Notes: generated from the letters alone by a model not told the origin. Numbered from the stretch's first letter, positions 1 to 8,557 are shown. The stretch: 64,000 nucleotides of DNA from Natrialba sp. SSL1 (GCF_001861355.1 NZ_MASN01000030.1:62001-126000), one strand, 5' to 3'. Translations and numbers: made by a program.

Positions 1-386
1 ATGGTGATCGTGAGGCCCGGGTTCTCGGCGGCCAACTCGGTCGCGTAGTCCAGATCGTGATCCGGCGGGTTGACGGCGGTGTACTGGAGCGCGTTCGGGT
101 CCGCGCCGGCGTCGATCGAGCGCTGTAGTTCGCCCCAGGCCGCACACTCGATTTCCCCGCCGGCCTCGAGGACGGCCTCGAGAACCGCCTTCCCCGTGTG
201 CGCCTTCGCGGCGTACATGACCTCGGCGTCGGGGAACGCCGACGCGAAGCGGGTGTAGTTCTCCTTGACCCGGTCGAGGTCGGTCACGTACAGCGGCGTG
301 TCGTACTCCTCGGCGAGGGATGCGAGTCGGTCGTGATCCCAGTCTGCGAGCCGGCGAACGGCCGGCGAATCCGCGAGATCGGTCAT
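1..386 (-). CDS. lysA: Diaminopimelate decarboxylase, N-terminal part (runs off left edge)
   Basis: Last step of lysine synthesis: PLP-dependent decarboxylation of meso-diaminopimelate to L-lysine in the cytoplasm. Only about 128 N-terminal codons are inside the window; the frame opens at the ATG complementary to 384-386 and is still open at base 1. The PLP lysine is visible as K61 in the motif YAAKAHT, followed by an ECAAWGEL stretch typical of fold III decarboxylases. It is the last visible gene of the dapA-dapB-dapD-AKR-lysA run, 61 bases after the aldo/keto reductase, which fits one lysine operon. Ornithine/arginine decarboxylases share the fold, but the dap neighbours make lysA the best call. 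Confidence 0.93.
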   Translation of the reverse strand, partial: MTDLADSPAVRRLADWDHDRLASLAEEYDTPLYVTDLDRVKENYTRFASAFPDAEVMYAAKAHTGKAVLEAVLEAGGEIECAAWGELQRSIDAGADPNALQYTAVNPPDHDLDYATELAAENPGLTIT

Positions 387-447
387 TGGTCACTACAAGT
401 GACCGGGAGCAGTCAAGGGTTTGGATTCGGGCAGCCGTGGCTCCCGC

Positions 448-1227
448 TCACTCCGGAAACAGCTCTTCAGTTCGTTCGATTGCGTCGATTCGGTCGCACT
501 CGGCAGGCGAGAGCTCGAGCGCCTGTGCCTCGAGATTCGCCCGCAGGTGGTCGGGACTGCTCGATTTCGGAATCGTCACGACCCCGTCTTTCGCCAGCAG
601 CCATGCGAGACAGACCGCTTCGGCCGTCGTGTCGTGGTCCTCAGCGATGTCAACCACCGCGTCGATCTCCTGCGCCCGACCGTTCGCCAGCGGCGAGTAC
701 GCCACGAGCGGATAGCCGTGCTCGCGGGCGTGGGCGAGCAACTCGTCAGGCTGGAACAGCGGGTGGAACTCGACCTGATGTGCCGCGATGGGTGCGTCGA
801 GAACGGACTGGGCCGTCTCGAGTTCCTCGCGCGAAAAGTTGCTCAGTCCCACGCCACCGATCGTCCGCTCTTCGTACAGCTCGTCGAACGCCGGCAGCGT
901 CGCCTCGGGATCGTACGCCTCGATCGGACGGTGCACGTACAACAGGTCGAGCGCGTCGAGTCCCAGTCTGTCGAGACTTTCCGCAGTCGTGCGGTGCACG
1001 TCGTCCGGTGCGAGATTGTCAGCCCAGACCTTCGTCGCGACGGTCACGTCCGCACGCGGGACCGAACTCTGGGACAGTCCGTCGCCAACGACGGCCTCGT
1101 TGCCGTATATCTGCGCCGTATCGAGATGTCTGTAGCCGTACTCGAGTGCCGTCTCGATTACGCCGGAATCGTCGATCCCCATCGTACCGAGGCCCACGGG
1201 CGGCAGGGTAGGCTGTGGCCGTGTCAT
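448..1227 (-). CDS. Aldo/keto reductase
   Basis: NAD(P)H-dependent reductase with a TIM-barrel fold, 259 residues, slightly short for the family (usually 270-330). The catalytic tetrad is complete: D36 and Y41 in LDTAQIYGNE, K66 in ATKVW and H99 in LLYVHRP. A PKSS motif near residue 219 is the usual 2'-phosphate binding site for NADPH. The substrate cannot be read from sequence. It sits between dapD and lysA on the same strand, where other organisms often place dapF or dapE-type genes; both are needed after the succinyl route and neither is visible here. Co-transcription with the lysine genes is likely, but a role in lysine synthesis is only a guess. Confidence 0.9.
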   Translation of the reverse strand: MTRPQPTLPPVGLGTMGIDDSGVIETALEYGYRHLDTAQIYGNEAVVGDGLSQSSVPRADVTVATKVWADNLAPDDVHRTTAESLDRLGLDALDLLYVHRPIEAYDPEATLPAFDELYEERTIGGVGLSNFSREELETAQSVLDAPIAAHQVEFHPLFQPDELLAHAREHGYPLVAYSPLANGRAQEIDAVVDIAEDHDTTAEAVCLAWLLAKDGVVTIPKSSSPDHLRANLEAQALELSPAECDRIDAIERTEELFPE

Positions 1228-1301
1228 AGATACTGTTCACGGCGCGTGGGGAAGTGAACTCCGACGAGAGAATGTGTCGTTGAAACGGGTCGGCTCTCGG
1301 A

Positions 1302-2144
1302 TTATTCGCGCAGTGCGTCCTCGCGCTCGGTTGCCTCGAGGGTCCCCGTCTCGAGGTCTGTGGCGACGACGGCGGGCTTGTACGCGCCGCCCTCGAAGAG
1401 GTCGTGGTCGCTGACCGAGGATTCGACGAATCGGGTGAACGCGCGGCGGTTCGCGGGCAGTTCGCCGTACAGGACCTCCTCTTCAACGAGGTCGTAGACT
1501 GGGATCCGCGGCGTCAGGAGCGTGTTCTCGCCGACGACGCTGTTCTCGCCGACGACGAAGCCGCTGGTGACGCGACAGCCGGCACCGAGCGAGACGTTGT
1601 CCTCGACGATGACCGGCGCGCTCTCGACAGGCTCCAGTACGCCACCGATGAGTGTGTTCGCGCCGAGCTTGACGTCCTCGCCGATCTGGGCGCACGAGCC
1701 GACGGTGTCACAGGAGTCGACGAGCGTTCCGTCGCCGATGTGTGCGCCGATGTTGACGAAGCTCGGGCTCATCATGATGCAGTCCGAGCCGAGGTAGGCC
1801 CCGCGGCGGATCGTCGTCCCGTCCGGCGTGTTGCGGGTGCCGCGCGCGCCGAGGTCGTCGGTCTCGCGCAGCGGCAGGACGTCGTAGTGGTCGACACCGC
1901 CGTAGTCGTAGGCCTGATTTTCCCGGAGGCCGAAGTTGAGCAGGATTCCCTGTTTGACCCACTGGTTGGCCTCCCACTCACCATCGGTCTTTGCTGCGGC
2001 ACGGATCTCGCCGTCCTCCAGCGCCGAAAGGAATGCCTCGAGCGTATCGAAGGCGTCCTCGCCCGCCGAGTCGGCGTCGATCTCGCCGTTCTGTTTCCGT
2101 TCCCACAACTCGTCGATTTCAGTTTCGAGTGTACTCGTACTCAT
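1302..2144 (-). CDS. dapD: 2,3,4,5-tetrahydropyridine-2,6-dicarboxylate N-succinyltransferase
   Basis: Transfers succinyl from succinyl-CoA to tetrahydrodipicolinate in the succinylase branch of the diaminopimelate pathway. The protein is 280 residues, the normal size. The second half is a left-handed beta helix made of hexapeptide repeats, seen as successive hydrophobic-small turns from about residue 110 (GAYLGSDCIMM, VNIGAHIGDGT, CAQIGEDVKLGAN, GAGCRVTSG). Its start overlaps the dapB stop by four bases (ATGA), so the two are almost certainly translationally coupled. An acetyltransferase DapH is the main alternative, but length and N-terminal helical domain fit DapD. Confidence 0.94.
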   Translation of the reverse strand: MSTSTLETEIDELWERKQNGEIDADSAGEDAFDTLEAFLSALEDGEIRAAAKTDGEWEANQWVKQGILLNFGLRENQAYDYGGVDHYDVLPLRETDDLGARGTRNTPDGTTIRRGAYLGSDCIMMSPSFVNIGAHIGDGTLVDSCDTVGSCAQIGEDVKLGANTLIGGVLEPVESAPVIVEDNVSLGAGCRVTSGFVVGENSVVGENTLLTPRIPVYDLVEEEVLYGELPANRRAFTRFVESSVSDHDLFEGGAYKPAVVATDLETGTLEATEREDALRE

Positions 2145-2920
2145 GCGTCGATCACGTCCGCAAAGTCGTAGCTTCCTGCCTTTGCTCCTGCGATCCAGAC
2201 CGCCGCGTCGACCGCGCCCGCGGCGAAAACGCCCCGGTCCTCGGCGCGGTGGGTCAGGCGAACCTCCTCGTGGTTCCCTGCGAGGATGATCTCGTGCTCG
2301 CCGGTGATGTTGCCCGCGCGGATCGCGTGCACGCCGATCTCGTCGTCTTCGCGTGGGGCCTCGCCCTCGCGGCCATGGGTCCGATCGCTGAATTCCCCGT
2401 TCGCCTCAATCTCCTCGAGCAGCCGGTTCGCCGTCCCGCTCGGTGCGTCCCGCTTCGCGTTGTGATGGGTCTCGACGAGTTCGACGTCGTAACCCGGCAA
2501 ATTCTGGACCGCGTCGCCGACGACGTTCACCAGCGCCTGCACGCCGCGCGCGAAGTTGGGTGCGTGGAGAACCGGAATCGACTCGGCAGCGGACTCGAGT
2601 ACGGCGAGCTGGTCGTCGTCGAAGCCGGTGGTGCCGGTGACGAAGGCGACGTTCGCAGCCGCATCCGTGCACGCTCGCACGTACTCGGTGGCCGATTCGG
2701 GGCCGGTGAAGTCGATGACGGCGTCTGGCTCGCGCTCTGCGAGCAATGACGCGAACTCGGATGCGGGCTCGATCTCGACGCCGTCGACGGTCTCTCCGTC
2801 GGGCTCGCGGTTAACCGCGAACCCGACCGTACAGTCCTCGCGGTCCGCGATAGCGGTGATTACCTCGCGGCCCATGCGGCCGGTTGCACCGGTGACGCCG
2901 ATGCGGGTCGGCTCTGTCAT
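2141..2920 (-). CDS. dapB: 4-hydroxy-tetrahydrodipicolinate reductase
   Basis: Reduces 4-hydroxy-tetrahydrodipicolinate with NAD(P)H, the second committed step to lysine. 259 residues. The N-terminal Rossmann motif GVTGATGRMG is at residues 8-17; the catalytic stretch ETHHNAKRDAPSGTA, with the conserved His-His and Lys, is near residue 150. Start overlaps the dapA stop by four bases and stop overlaps the dapD start by four bases, so dapA, dapB and dapD form one tightly coupled operon. Confidence 0.96.
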   Translation of the reverse strand: MTEPTRIGVTGATGRMGREVITAIADREDCTVGFAVNREPDGETVDGVEIEPASEFASLLAEREPDAVIDFTGPESATEYVRACTDAAANVAFVTGTTGFDDDQLAVLESAAESIPVLHAPNFARGVQALVNVVGDAVQNLPGYDVELVETHHNAKRDAPSGTANRLLEEIEANGEFSDRTHGREGEAPREDDEIGVHAIRAGNITGEHEIILAGNHEEVRLTHRAEDRGVFAAGAVDAAVWIAGAKAGSYDFADVIDA

Positions 2921-3846
2921 CGATCGCTCTCTGGTTCGGCGTTTGCCACGTCGGTCGTCTCACGCTCGAGGTCGTCGAGGACGGCCTCGAGGTCGTCGTG
3001 GTACTCCTCGGCGAGTCGGGAGAGCGGCGGCCGCATCCGGGCCGGTCCGTAGCCGCGGATCTGCATGGCTTCCTTGACCGGGATCGGGTTCGTCTCGACG
3101 AACAGTTCGCGGAAGAGCGGCCCGAGTTCGTGGTGAAGGTTCTGTGCGCGTGCGTAGTCGCCGTCAAGCGCTGCGCCGACCATTGCACACGTCCGTTCGG
3201 GCTCGATGTTCGCGGCGACGCTGATCGTCCCGGTGCCGCCGACCGAGATGATCGGCAGCGTCATCGCGTCGTCGCCCGAGAGGACGGCGAACTCCTCGTC
3301 GATCGTGCGCTCTGCGATCTCACCGATCACGCCGAGGTCGCCGCTTGCAGCCTTGTAGCCCGCGATGTTCTCGTGGCTCGCGAGTTCGACGGCGGTGTCG
3401 GGTTCGATCGTCTGTCCCGTCCGCGAGGGGACGTTGTAGACGATCTGGGGGAGGTCGACTGCGTCAGCGATCGTCCGATAGTGGTCGACCAGCCCACGCT
3501 GTTCGGGCTTGTTGTAGTACGGCGAGATCAGCAGCAGGCCGTCCGCGCCCGCGTCGGCCGAGCGCTCCGAGAGTTCCAGGGCTTCGCGCGTGTTGTTGGA
3601 TCCGGAGCCAGCGATGACGGGGACGTCGTCGACGGCGTCGATGACGGCCTCGACGACGCGGACGTGTTCGTCGTGGGTCAGGGTCGCGGATTCACCGGTG
3701 GAGCCGACGGGAACGAGGCCGTCGACGCCAGCGGCCTCGAGGCGCTGTGCGTCCTGCTGGAGTGTTTCGAAGTCGATGCGTTCGTCTTCGTCGAACGGCG
3801 TACACATTGCGGGAAAGACGCCGGTAAGGTCGAGTTCTGGTGTCAT
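2917..3846 (-). CDS. dapA: 4-hydroxy-tetrahydrodipicolinate synthase
   Basis: Condenses pyruvate with aspartate semialdehyde to begin the lysine branch. A 309-residue TIM-barrel aldolase. The Schiff-base lysine is K165 in AGYKAASGD and the proton-relay tyrosine is Y137 in IVYNVPSRTG; the GSTGES loop at 48-53 binds the pyruvate carboxylate. First gene of the minus-strand lysine operon. No clear TATA box is visible in the 60 bases before the start, so the promoter may lie further up in the 450-base gap. N-acetylneuraminate lyase and KDG aldolase are relatives, but the dapB/dapD overlap settles the function. Confidence 0.96.
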   Translation of the reverse strand: MTPELDLTGVFPAMCTPFDEDERIDFETLQQDAQRLEAAGVDGLVPVGSTGESATLTHDEHVRVVEAVIDAVDDVPVIAGSGSNNTREALELSERSADAGADGLLLISPYYNKPEQRGLVDHYRTIADAVDLPQIVYNVPSRTGQTIEPDTAVELASHENIAGYKAASGDLGVIGEIAERTIDEEFAVLSGDDAMTLPIISVGGTGTISVAANIEPERTCAMVGAALDGDYARAQNLHHELGPLFRELFVETNPIPVKEAMQIRGYGPARMRPPLSRLAEEYHDDLEAVLDDLERETTDVANAEPESDR

Positions 3847-4300
3847 GGTGATCTGATCTGTGTCTGTGTGTTGTGTAGCGTGACTCGCATGATGGCCGTC
3901 GTTACCGGATCACTGGCCGTTGCGAGTCGGGACTGTCGGCAATTGGTCGGTAAGGTGGTATCGCGGTCGAAGCGTGCCCGAAACGAGTTCGCTACGCTCG
4001 CAACGAGCACTCTCAGACGCGTTTACGTTTCGGAAAGCGAGAAAAGACGCCACTCACGACGAGGTCGCCGATCCGATGAGTGACGCGACGCATACCCGAT
4101 ACGGTGATCCGGACGAACTTAGCCGTTGTGACTTCCCTCGATCGGTGGAGTTCGCTTCCCTGCCTGCGCAGGGTACGTGACTGGTAGCTCGGCGGTTCGT
4201 CGACTCACCAGCATGGTGCCATCTATTGGCATGGCCTCGGAACGCGGTTCGCTCGCCGAGTCCCGCTTCCTTTATACTTCGTGATTGCTAACCACCGGCT
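3847..4300. other. Gene-free spacer between dapA and htpX
   Basis: 454 bases between divergent genes. The right end holds the htpX promoter. A short open frame at 4077-4181 (34 codons, MSDATH start) has no matching TATA box at the right distance and no recognisable motif, so I do not call it. Nothing else convincing is seen. Confidence 0.6.
4271..4278 (+). promoter_or_regulatory. TATA box of htpX
   Basis: TTTATACT centred 27 bases before the htpX ATG, the standard haloarchaeal spacing for a leaderless transcript. Confidence 0.75.
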
Positions 4301-5113
4301 ATGCGAAACACACAGTTAAAACTCCGAATGGCGTTCGTCGGGTTCGTCCTGTTCGCCCTGTACTTCGCCGCTGCGCTGTTCTTTTCGGCGATGTTCCCCA
4401 GTATCGGTCTCCTGCCGATACTGGCGCTCAGCATCGTCGTGCTCCCCGCAGCCCAGTACAAGTTCGGTAAGTGGATGGCGCTTCGTGGCACCGAGGAAAT
4501 GCCCAACGAGGGCCAGTACCGCGAAATCCACCAGATGACCGAATCCCTCTCGCGGGATATGGGCCTCGACAAGCCGAAGCTCGTCGTCCAGGACATGGGC
4601 GTCCCGAACGCGTTCGCGACCGGCCGGAAGGGTGCCGGCGTCGTCTGCGTCTCGAACGAACTCATCCAGCTCCTCGAGCGCGACGAACTCGAGGGCGTCA
4701 TCGCACACGAACTCGCCCACCTGAACAACCGCGACACCATTACGATGATCCTCGGCCAGTCGGTCGGGATGATCGTCAGCTACGCGGTGTTCTTCTTCGT
4801 CCGTGACGACAACAACTTCCTCGTCGCCTACGCCGCGATGATGGTCGCCCAGCTGCTCACGACGATCCTCGTCATGGCTATCTCGCGCTACCGCGAGTAC
4901 GTCGCCGACGACGACGCGCGCCAGTACATCGGCACCGGCGACCCGCTCGCCCGCGCACTCGAGAAGATTTCTCGCGGCGCCGAGGGTCGCGAATCGCAGG
5001 TCGACGAGACGGTCAGCGCGCTGTGCATCCTGAACACCGACCGCAGCCTCATGCAGAAGCTGTTCGCGAGCCACCCGCCGACCGAGAAGCGTATCGAGAA
5101 GCTGCGTCACTGA
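4301..5113 (+). CDS. htpX: Membrane zinc metalloprotease HtpX (M48)
   Basis: Integral membrane endopeptidase of family M48B that degrades damaged membrane proteins. 270 residues. Two hydrophobic segments at about 10-30 and 34-52 anchor the N terminus; the zinc site is HELAH at 136-140 with the third ligand E199 in RYREYVADD; two more hydrophobic stretches lie at about 147-166 and 173-193. Start chosen at the ATG placed 27 bases after a good TATA box. Single-gene unit, followed 292 bases later by the NYN gene. A second M48 protease occurs at 15818. Confidence 0.95.
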   Translation: MRNTQLKLRMAFVGFVLFALYFAAALFFSAMFPSIGLLPILALSIVVLPAAQYKFGKWMALRGTEEMPNEGQYREIHQMTESLSRDMGLDKPKLVVQDMGVPNAFATGRKGAGVVCVSNELIQLLERDELEGVIAHELAHLNNRDTITMILGQSVGMIVSYAVFFFVRDDNNFLVAYAAMMVAQLLTTILVMAISRYREYVADDDARQYIGTGDPLARALEKISRGAEGRESQVDETVSALCILNTDRSLMQKLFASHPPTEKRIEKLRH

Positions 5114-5342
5114 TCGCGGTTGTCGGCTGGGATCGATTTGGATCGACTGCGATTGCGGCTGTACTGCGACTGTACCGCGACTCCGAAGACGAACAAACAC
5201 AGGCCGATCGCGTTTGTGTTGCTTCTCTGAGAGCGCGTTTGCGCGAGAATACCAGCAGACGGGAATGAATCTGGAACACCGGGATACCACCACCAAGTCG
5301 AAACTGGTGACGGCGATGCACCGATCCAGAGCCACACCGTCG

Positions 5343-5384
5343 GTTCACCCCGCAAGCCCTTCGTGAACGGGGTTCTTTTTATGC
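5343..5384 (+). promoter_or_regulatory. Promoter of the NYN gene with upstream inverted repeat
   Basis: TATA-like TTTTTATGC at 5376-5384 is centred 26 bases before the start at 5406. Directly upstream lies an inverted repeat with arms GTTCAC (5343-5348) and GTGAAC (5363-5368), a possible operator. Confidence 0.55.
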
Positions 5385-5405
5385 GTACCCAGCCCAAGCT
5401 AACAC

Positions 5406-5903
5406 ATGACGGAAATTCACCCCGGTCAGCGCGTCGCCGTTCTCGTCGACGCGCAGAACCTGTATCACTCGGCACAGAGTCTCCACAGCCGCAACATCGA
5501 TTATTCGGCCCTCCTCTCGAAGGCCGTCCAGGATCGCCAGCTCACGCGCGCAATCGCGTACGTTATTCGCGCGGACGCCCCCGAAGAGGAGAGTTTCTTC
5601 GACGCACTGGTCGATATCGGCTTCGAGACCAAGATCAAGGACATCAAGACGTTCTCCGACGGCACCAAAAAGGCAGACTGGGACGTCGGTATGAGCCTCG
5701 ACGCAGTGACGCTCGCGAACCACGTCGATACCGTCGTCCTCTGCACCGGCGACGGCGACTTCTCGCGACTCTGTTCACACCTCCGTCACGAGGGCGTGCG
5801 CGTCGAAGTAATGGCGTTCGAGTCCTCGACGGCCGACGAACTCATCGACGCGACGGATACGTTCCTCGACCTCGACGAACGCCCGGAGACGTTCCTGCTC
5901 TGA
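5406..5903 (+). CDS. NYN domain protein (LabA/DUF88 family), probable RNase
   Basis: PIN-like NYN domain of the LabA/DUF88 group, 165 residues, essentially the domain alone. Conserved acidic positions expected to bind Mg2+ are visible: D16 in VLVDAQNLY, the KADWDVGMSLDA stretch near 97-107 and CTGDGDFSRL near 117-126. Members of this family are predicted, and in some cases shown, to cut RNA. No fused RNA-binding or OST-HTH domain is present. It stands alone with its own promoter between htpX and a small membrane protein, so partners cannot be inferred. The domain call is secure; nuclease activity is inferred. Confidence 0.88.
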   Translation: MTEIHPGQRVAVLVDAQNLYHSAQSLHSRNIDYSALLSKAVQDRQLTRAIAYVIRADAPEEESFFDALVDIGFETKIKDIKTFSDGTKKADWDVGMSLDAVTLANHVDTVVLCTGDGDFSRLCSHLRHEGVRVEVMAFESSTADELIDATDTFLDLDERPETFLL

Positions 5904-6023
5904 GCGGCCACTCCGTACTTCTCACGTCTCGCGTCCGACTCTCGACGTGGTACGACAACTCGAGTAGACGTGCACTCGAGTTCGAGTCCCCACAGTGACT
6001 TCCGGGGCCGTCGCTACCGACGC

Positions 6024-6209
6024 TTACGACGGCGTCGATCGTGCGAGGTCGAGCACGACAGCGATCGCGCCGATGGCGAGCGCCGCCCCTGCGACGACAC
6101 CGGTGACGGGGTAGCCGCCTGCGGTCGTCTGAAGAATCGATGGGCCGGCGAGAACGAGCCCACTCACCGCAAGCAGCATCGTTCCGAGCGCAATCTGAAC
6201 GACGTCCAT
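6024..6209 (-). CDS. Small membrane protein, 61 residues
   Basis: Short protein with two predicted membrane helices (about residues 5-25 and 34-54) joined by a Gly/Pro-containing turn and ending RSTPS. I do not recognise the family. Support for a real gene comes from the promoter: a TATATACT-type box (6231-6238) centred 27 bases upstream of the ATG, with codon use like that of its neighbours. No cysteines or charged membrane residues suggest a catalytic role. Confidence 0.7.
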   Translation of the reverse strand: MDVVQIALGTMLLAVSGLVLAGPSILQTTAGGYPVTGVVAGAALAIGAIAVVLDLARSTPS

Positions 6210-6230
6210 TCAGGCGCTATTACCGAGTCG

Positions 6231-6238
6231 GAGTATAT
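6231..6238 (-). promoter_or_regulatory. TATA box of the small membrane protein gene
   Basis: TATATACTC on the minus strand, centred 27 bases before the ATG at 6209. Confidence 0.65.
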
Positions 6239-6363
6239 AACAGTCGTGATCGGCGGCCGCTGGCGGTCGTCTGCCTGCGTTCCTGGAGACGCACTCGCAG
6301 GCTACAATTCACACGCAACGGGGCATCGAAGGCCTTTCGACCCAGCGGACGAAACCACGCCCA

Positions 6364-6903
6364 ATGAGCGAGTCAGTCGACGGAAACGCGGGCCTCTCCA
6401 CGCTGCGGACGATTGCGGACTACCAGTTCGGTGCGGGTGCAGGCGCGGCGCTCTTTCCCGATACAACCGATTCTGCGGCCGCCACAGATATCGACACCGA
6501 CACCAACACCAACACCGACGAACTCACCATCAAACGAACCTCCTCCGGTCGCCCCCAGCAGGTCCACGCCGAAGCCGGCCGCATCGTCTCCTTCGGCATC
6601 GACGGCCGGTTCACCCTCGGACTCGAGGGCGGCCGCCGATTGGCGGAGGTACTCGAGTCACCCGCCTATCGCGTGATCGTCGACGACGAGAGCGAGCCGT
6701 TCGTGCGCGACGAAAAGAACGTCTTCACGAAGTTCGTACTCGATGCGGGCGAGGAGATTCGCCCGGGCGACGAGGTACTGGTGGTCCACGAGCGCGGCGA
6801 ATTGCTCGCGGTCGGTCGTGCGGAGTTGGACGCGGCGTCGATCGCGGATTTCGAGACGGGGATGGCAGTGAACGTACGCGAGGGTGCGCCCGCGCCAGAG
6901 TAG
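6364..6903 (+). CDS. PUA domain-containing protein
   Basis: 179 residues ending in a PUA RNA-binding fold (about residues 85-172: VIVDDESEPFVRDEKNVFTK, then IRPGDEVLVV and ELLAVGRAEL), as found at the C terminus of archaeosine transglycosylases and pseudouridine synthases. The N-terminal region resembles part of archaeal TGT-associated proteins, but no catalytic residues are evident. A six-base repeat (GACACC/AACACC) at about 6493-6522 lengthens an acidic Asp/Asn/Thr linker near residues 43-54. It heads a same-strand group with the mini-SPFH, NAC and TrmI genes, pointing to tRNA or translation work. Confidence 0.82.
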   Translation: MSESVDGNAGLSTLRTIADYQFGAGAGAALFPDTTDSAAATDIDTDTNTNTDELTIKRTSSGRPQQVHAEAGRIVSFGIDGRFTLGLEGGRRLAEVLESPAYRVIVDDESEPFVRDEKNVFTKFVLDAGEEIRPGDEVLVVHERGELLAVGRAELDAASIADFETGMAVNVREGAPAPE

Positions 6904-6959
6904 GTGTTACGCCAGCCGATATTCGTATTCTTTTTGACTAATCGCTCGAGTTTGTCCGT

Positions 6960-7268
6960 ATGGTTTCGACACTTCTTCTCACACTCATCTTGCTGCCCGT
7001 CGTACTCCTGGGCGTCGTCTGGTCGTCACTCCAGTACGTCCCGAACGGGGAAGGGCGGTTGCTCGTGGTCTCTGGTGAGGTTCGCGACGTACTCGGGCCG
7101 GGCGTCTACTTTGCACCACCGTTCGTCTCGGAGACGTATCCCATCGACTTCGAAACGATGGCGTACGAAACGCCGGAGCCACATCCGCTCCCGCCGGAAC
7201 TCAGAGCGGACGCCGAGCGGATTGCATCCACGGAGACAGGGACCACGGACGCAGGAACTGCGGACTGA
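6960..7268 (+). CDS. Small membrane protein with truncated SPFH-like segment
   Basis: 102 residues: one N-terminal membrane helix (about 4-22), then VPNGEGRLLVVSGEVRDVLG followed by PGVYFAPPFVSETYPID, which closely matches the first strands of SPFH/band 7 proteins, including the full-length one at 32999 (EPGINFVPPFVSNTYRFD). The remaining SPFH core and coiled coil are absent; the rest is a short acidic, Thr-rich tail. No frameshifted remainder follows, since the NAC gene starts 58 bases on. It may be a stand-alone mini-SPFH membrane protein rather than a decayed gene. Confidence 0.72.
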   Translation: MVSTLLLTLILLPVVLLGVVWSSLQYVPNGEGRLLVVSGEVRDVLGPGVYFAPPFVSETYPIDFETMAYETPEPHPLPPELRADAERIASTETGTTDAGTAD

Positions 7269-7326
7269 TCCAGCACGGAGCCGACGAACGACAAAGTAAA
7301 AGGTCGCGGGAGGCGACGTGTCGGGT

Positions 7327-7707
7327 ATGTTTGGAGGAGGCGGCGGACTCAATCCGCGCAAGATGGAACAGATGATGCAGCAGATGGGTATCGACGTCGA
7401 GGATGTCGACGCCGAGGAAGTCATTATCCGCACCGACGAGTACGACCTCGTCTTCAACGACGCCGAAGTCACGAAGATGGACGCTCGCGGCCAAGAAACC
7501 TACCAGATCATCGGCTCGCCCGAACAGGTCGAGTCCGGTTCCGCTGGTGGCAGCGCTGACGCCGGTGCAGGCGGCTCGGAACCCGAAATCCCTGCAGGCG
7601 ACATCGAAATGGTCGCGACGCGAACCGGCGCTAGCGAGGACGAAGCCCGCGCCGCACTCGAGGCCAACGACGGCGACCTGGCTGCAGCGGTCGAGGAACT
7701 CGAGTGA
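7327..7707 (+). CDS. nac: Nascent polypeptide-associated complex protein
   Basis: Archaeal homodimeric NAC, which binds ribosomes near the exit tunnel and contacts emerging chains. About 126 residues: N-terminal [20 protein letters not shown] (the ribosome-binding region), NAC beta-barrel through about residue 65 ([29 protein letters not shown]), a Gly/Ala/Ser linker, and a C-terminal UBA domain ([21 protein letters not shown] onward). Start placed at ATG 7327, matching the family N terminus; a GTG at 7318 with GGGAGG upstream is possible and would add three residues. Grouped with PUA and TrmI genes. Confidence 0.95.
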   Translation: MFGGGGGLNPRKMEQMMQQMGIDVEDVDAEEVIIRTDEYDLVFNDAEVTKMDARGQETYQIIGSPEQVESGSAGGSADAGAGGSEPEIPAGDIEMVATRTGASEDEARAALEANDGDLAAAVEELE

Positions 7708-7786
7708 CTCGAGTCGTGCATCGATGCGGAGACGGGCGAAGACAGAGTCAGTGTCGAGACCAGCAACACGAACGGAGTGAGCGCCC

Positions 7787-8557
7787 GTGAGCGACGGCGA
7801 TAGCGACGAGTCGGTGGATCAGCCACCCGTCCTGCTCGTTCGCGACGACCGCGAGTTCCTCGTCCAGCCCGGCGAGGAGATGGGAACCGACCTCGGCATC
7901 CTCGAGGTCCCCGCAGATGTCGAACCGGGCGACACCGTCGAGACCCACCTGGACGAGGCGTTCCACGTCCGACGACTCCGCGGTCCAGATCTCTTTCACC
8001 ACTTCGAGCGCACGGGCGCACCGATGGTCCCCCGCGATATCGGACTCATCATCGGCGAGACCGGCATCGCTCGCGGCGACCGCGTCCTCGACACCGGCAC
8101 CGGCACCGGCGTCCTCTCGGCCACGATGGCCCGCGCCGGTGCGACAGTGGTAACGTACGAACGAGACCCCGACTTCGCCGATGTCGCCCGCGAGAACATG
8201 GAACTCGGTGGCATCGCAGACGCCGTCGATGTCCGGACCGGCGACCTGACCGAAGAACTGGAAGCGGGGGCACTCGAGTCCGCACTGTTCGACGTACTCA
8301 CCCTCGATACGGGTGACGCGGCCGAAATTGTCACGCACGCACCGGAACTGCTGGTCGAGGGTGGCTTCGTCGCGGTCTACAGCCCGTTCATCGAATCGAC
8401 GCGCGACGTCGTCGAGGCGGCCCGTGAGGCCGGGTTGGCGAATATCCGGACGCGAGAGACGATTCAGCGTGAGATGCAGTTCGACGACCGCGGCTCGCGG
8501 CCGTCGACGGCACCCGTGGGGCATACGGGGTATCTGACGATCGCTCGGAACGAGTAA
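7787..8557 (+). CDS. trmI: tRNA (adenine-N1)-methyltransferase TrmI
   Basis: SAM-dependent methyltransferase forming m1A in the T-loop of tRNA (positions 57/58 in archaea). 256 residues with GTG start. An N-terminal beta domain (VRDDREFLVQPGEEMGTDLG), then a Rossmann domain with SAM motif DTGTGTGVLS near 98-107, the acidic loop YERDPDFADVARENM and the TLDTGD motif IV-like stretch near 169-174. 79 bases after nac on the same strand. Its 3' end faces tfs across the hairpin array. Confidence 0.93.
   Translation: MSDGDSDESVDQPPVLLVRDDREFLVQPGEEMGTDLGILEVPADVEPGDTVETHLDEAFHVRRLRGPDLFHHFERTGAPMVPRDIGLIIGETGIARGDRVLDTGTGTGVLSATMARAGATVVTYERDPDFADVARENMELGGIADAVDVRTGDLTEELEAGALESALFDVLTLDTGDAAEIVTHAPELLVEGGFVAVYSPFIESTRDVVEAAREAGLANIRTRETIQREMQFDDRGSRPSTAPVGHTGYLTIARNE

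Noticed and set aside
198-1211. Long plus-strand frames opposite lysA and the aldo/keto reductase
   Set aside because: Arg/Pro/Ser-rich translation without family character; mirror of the real minus-strand genes in GC-rich DNA.
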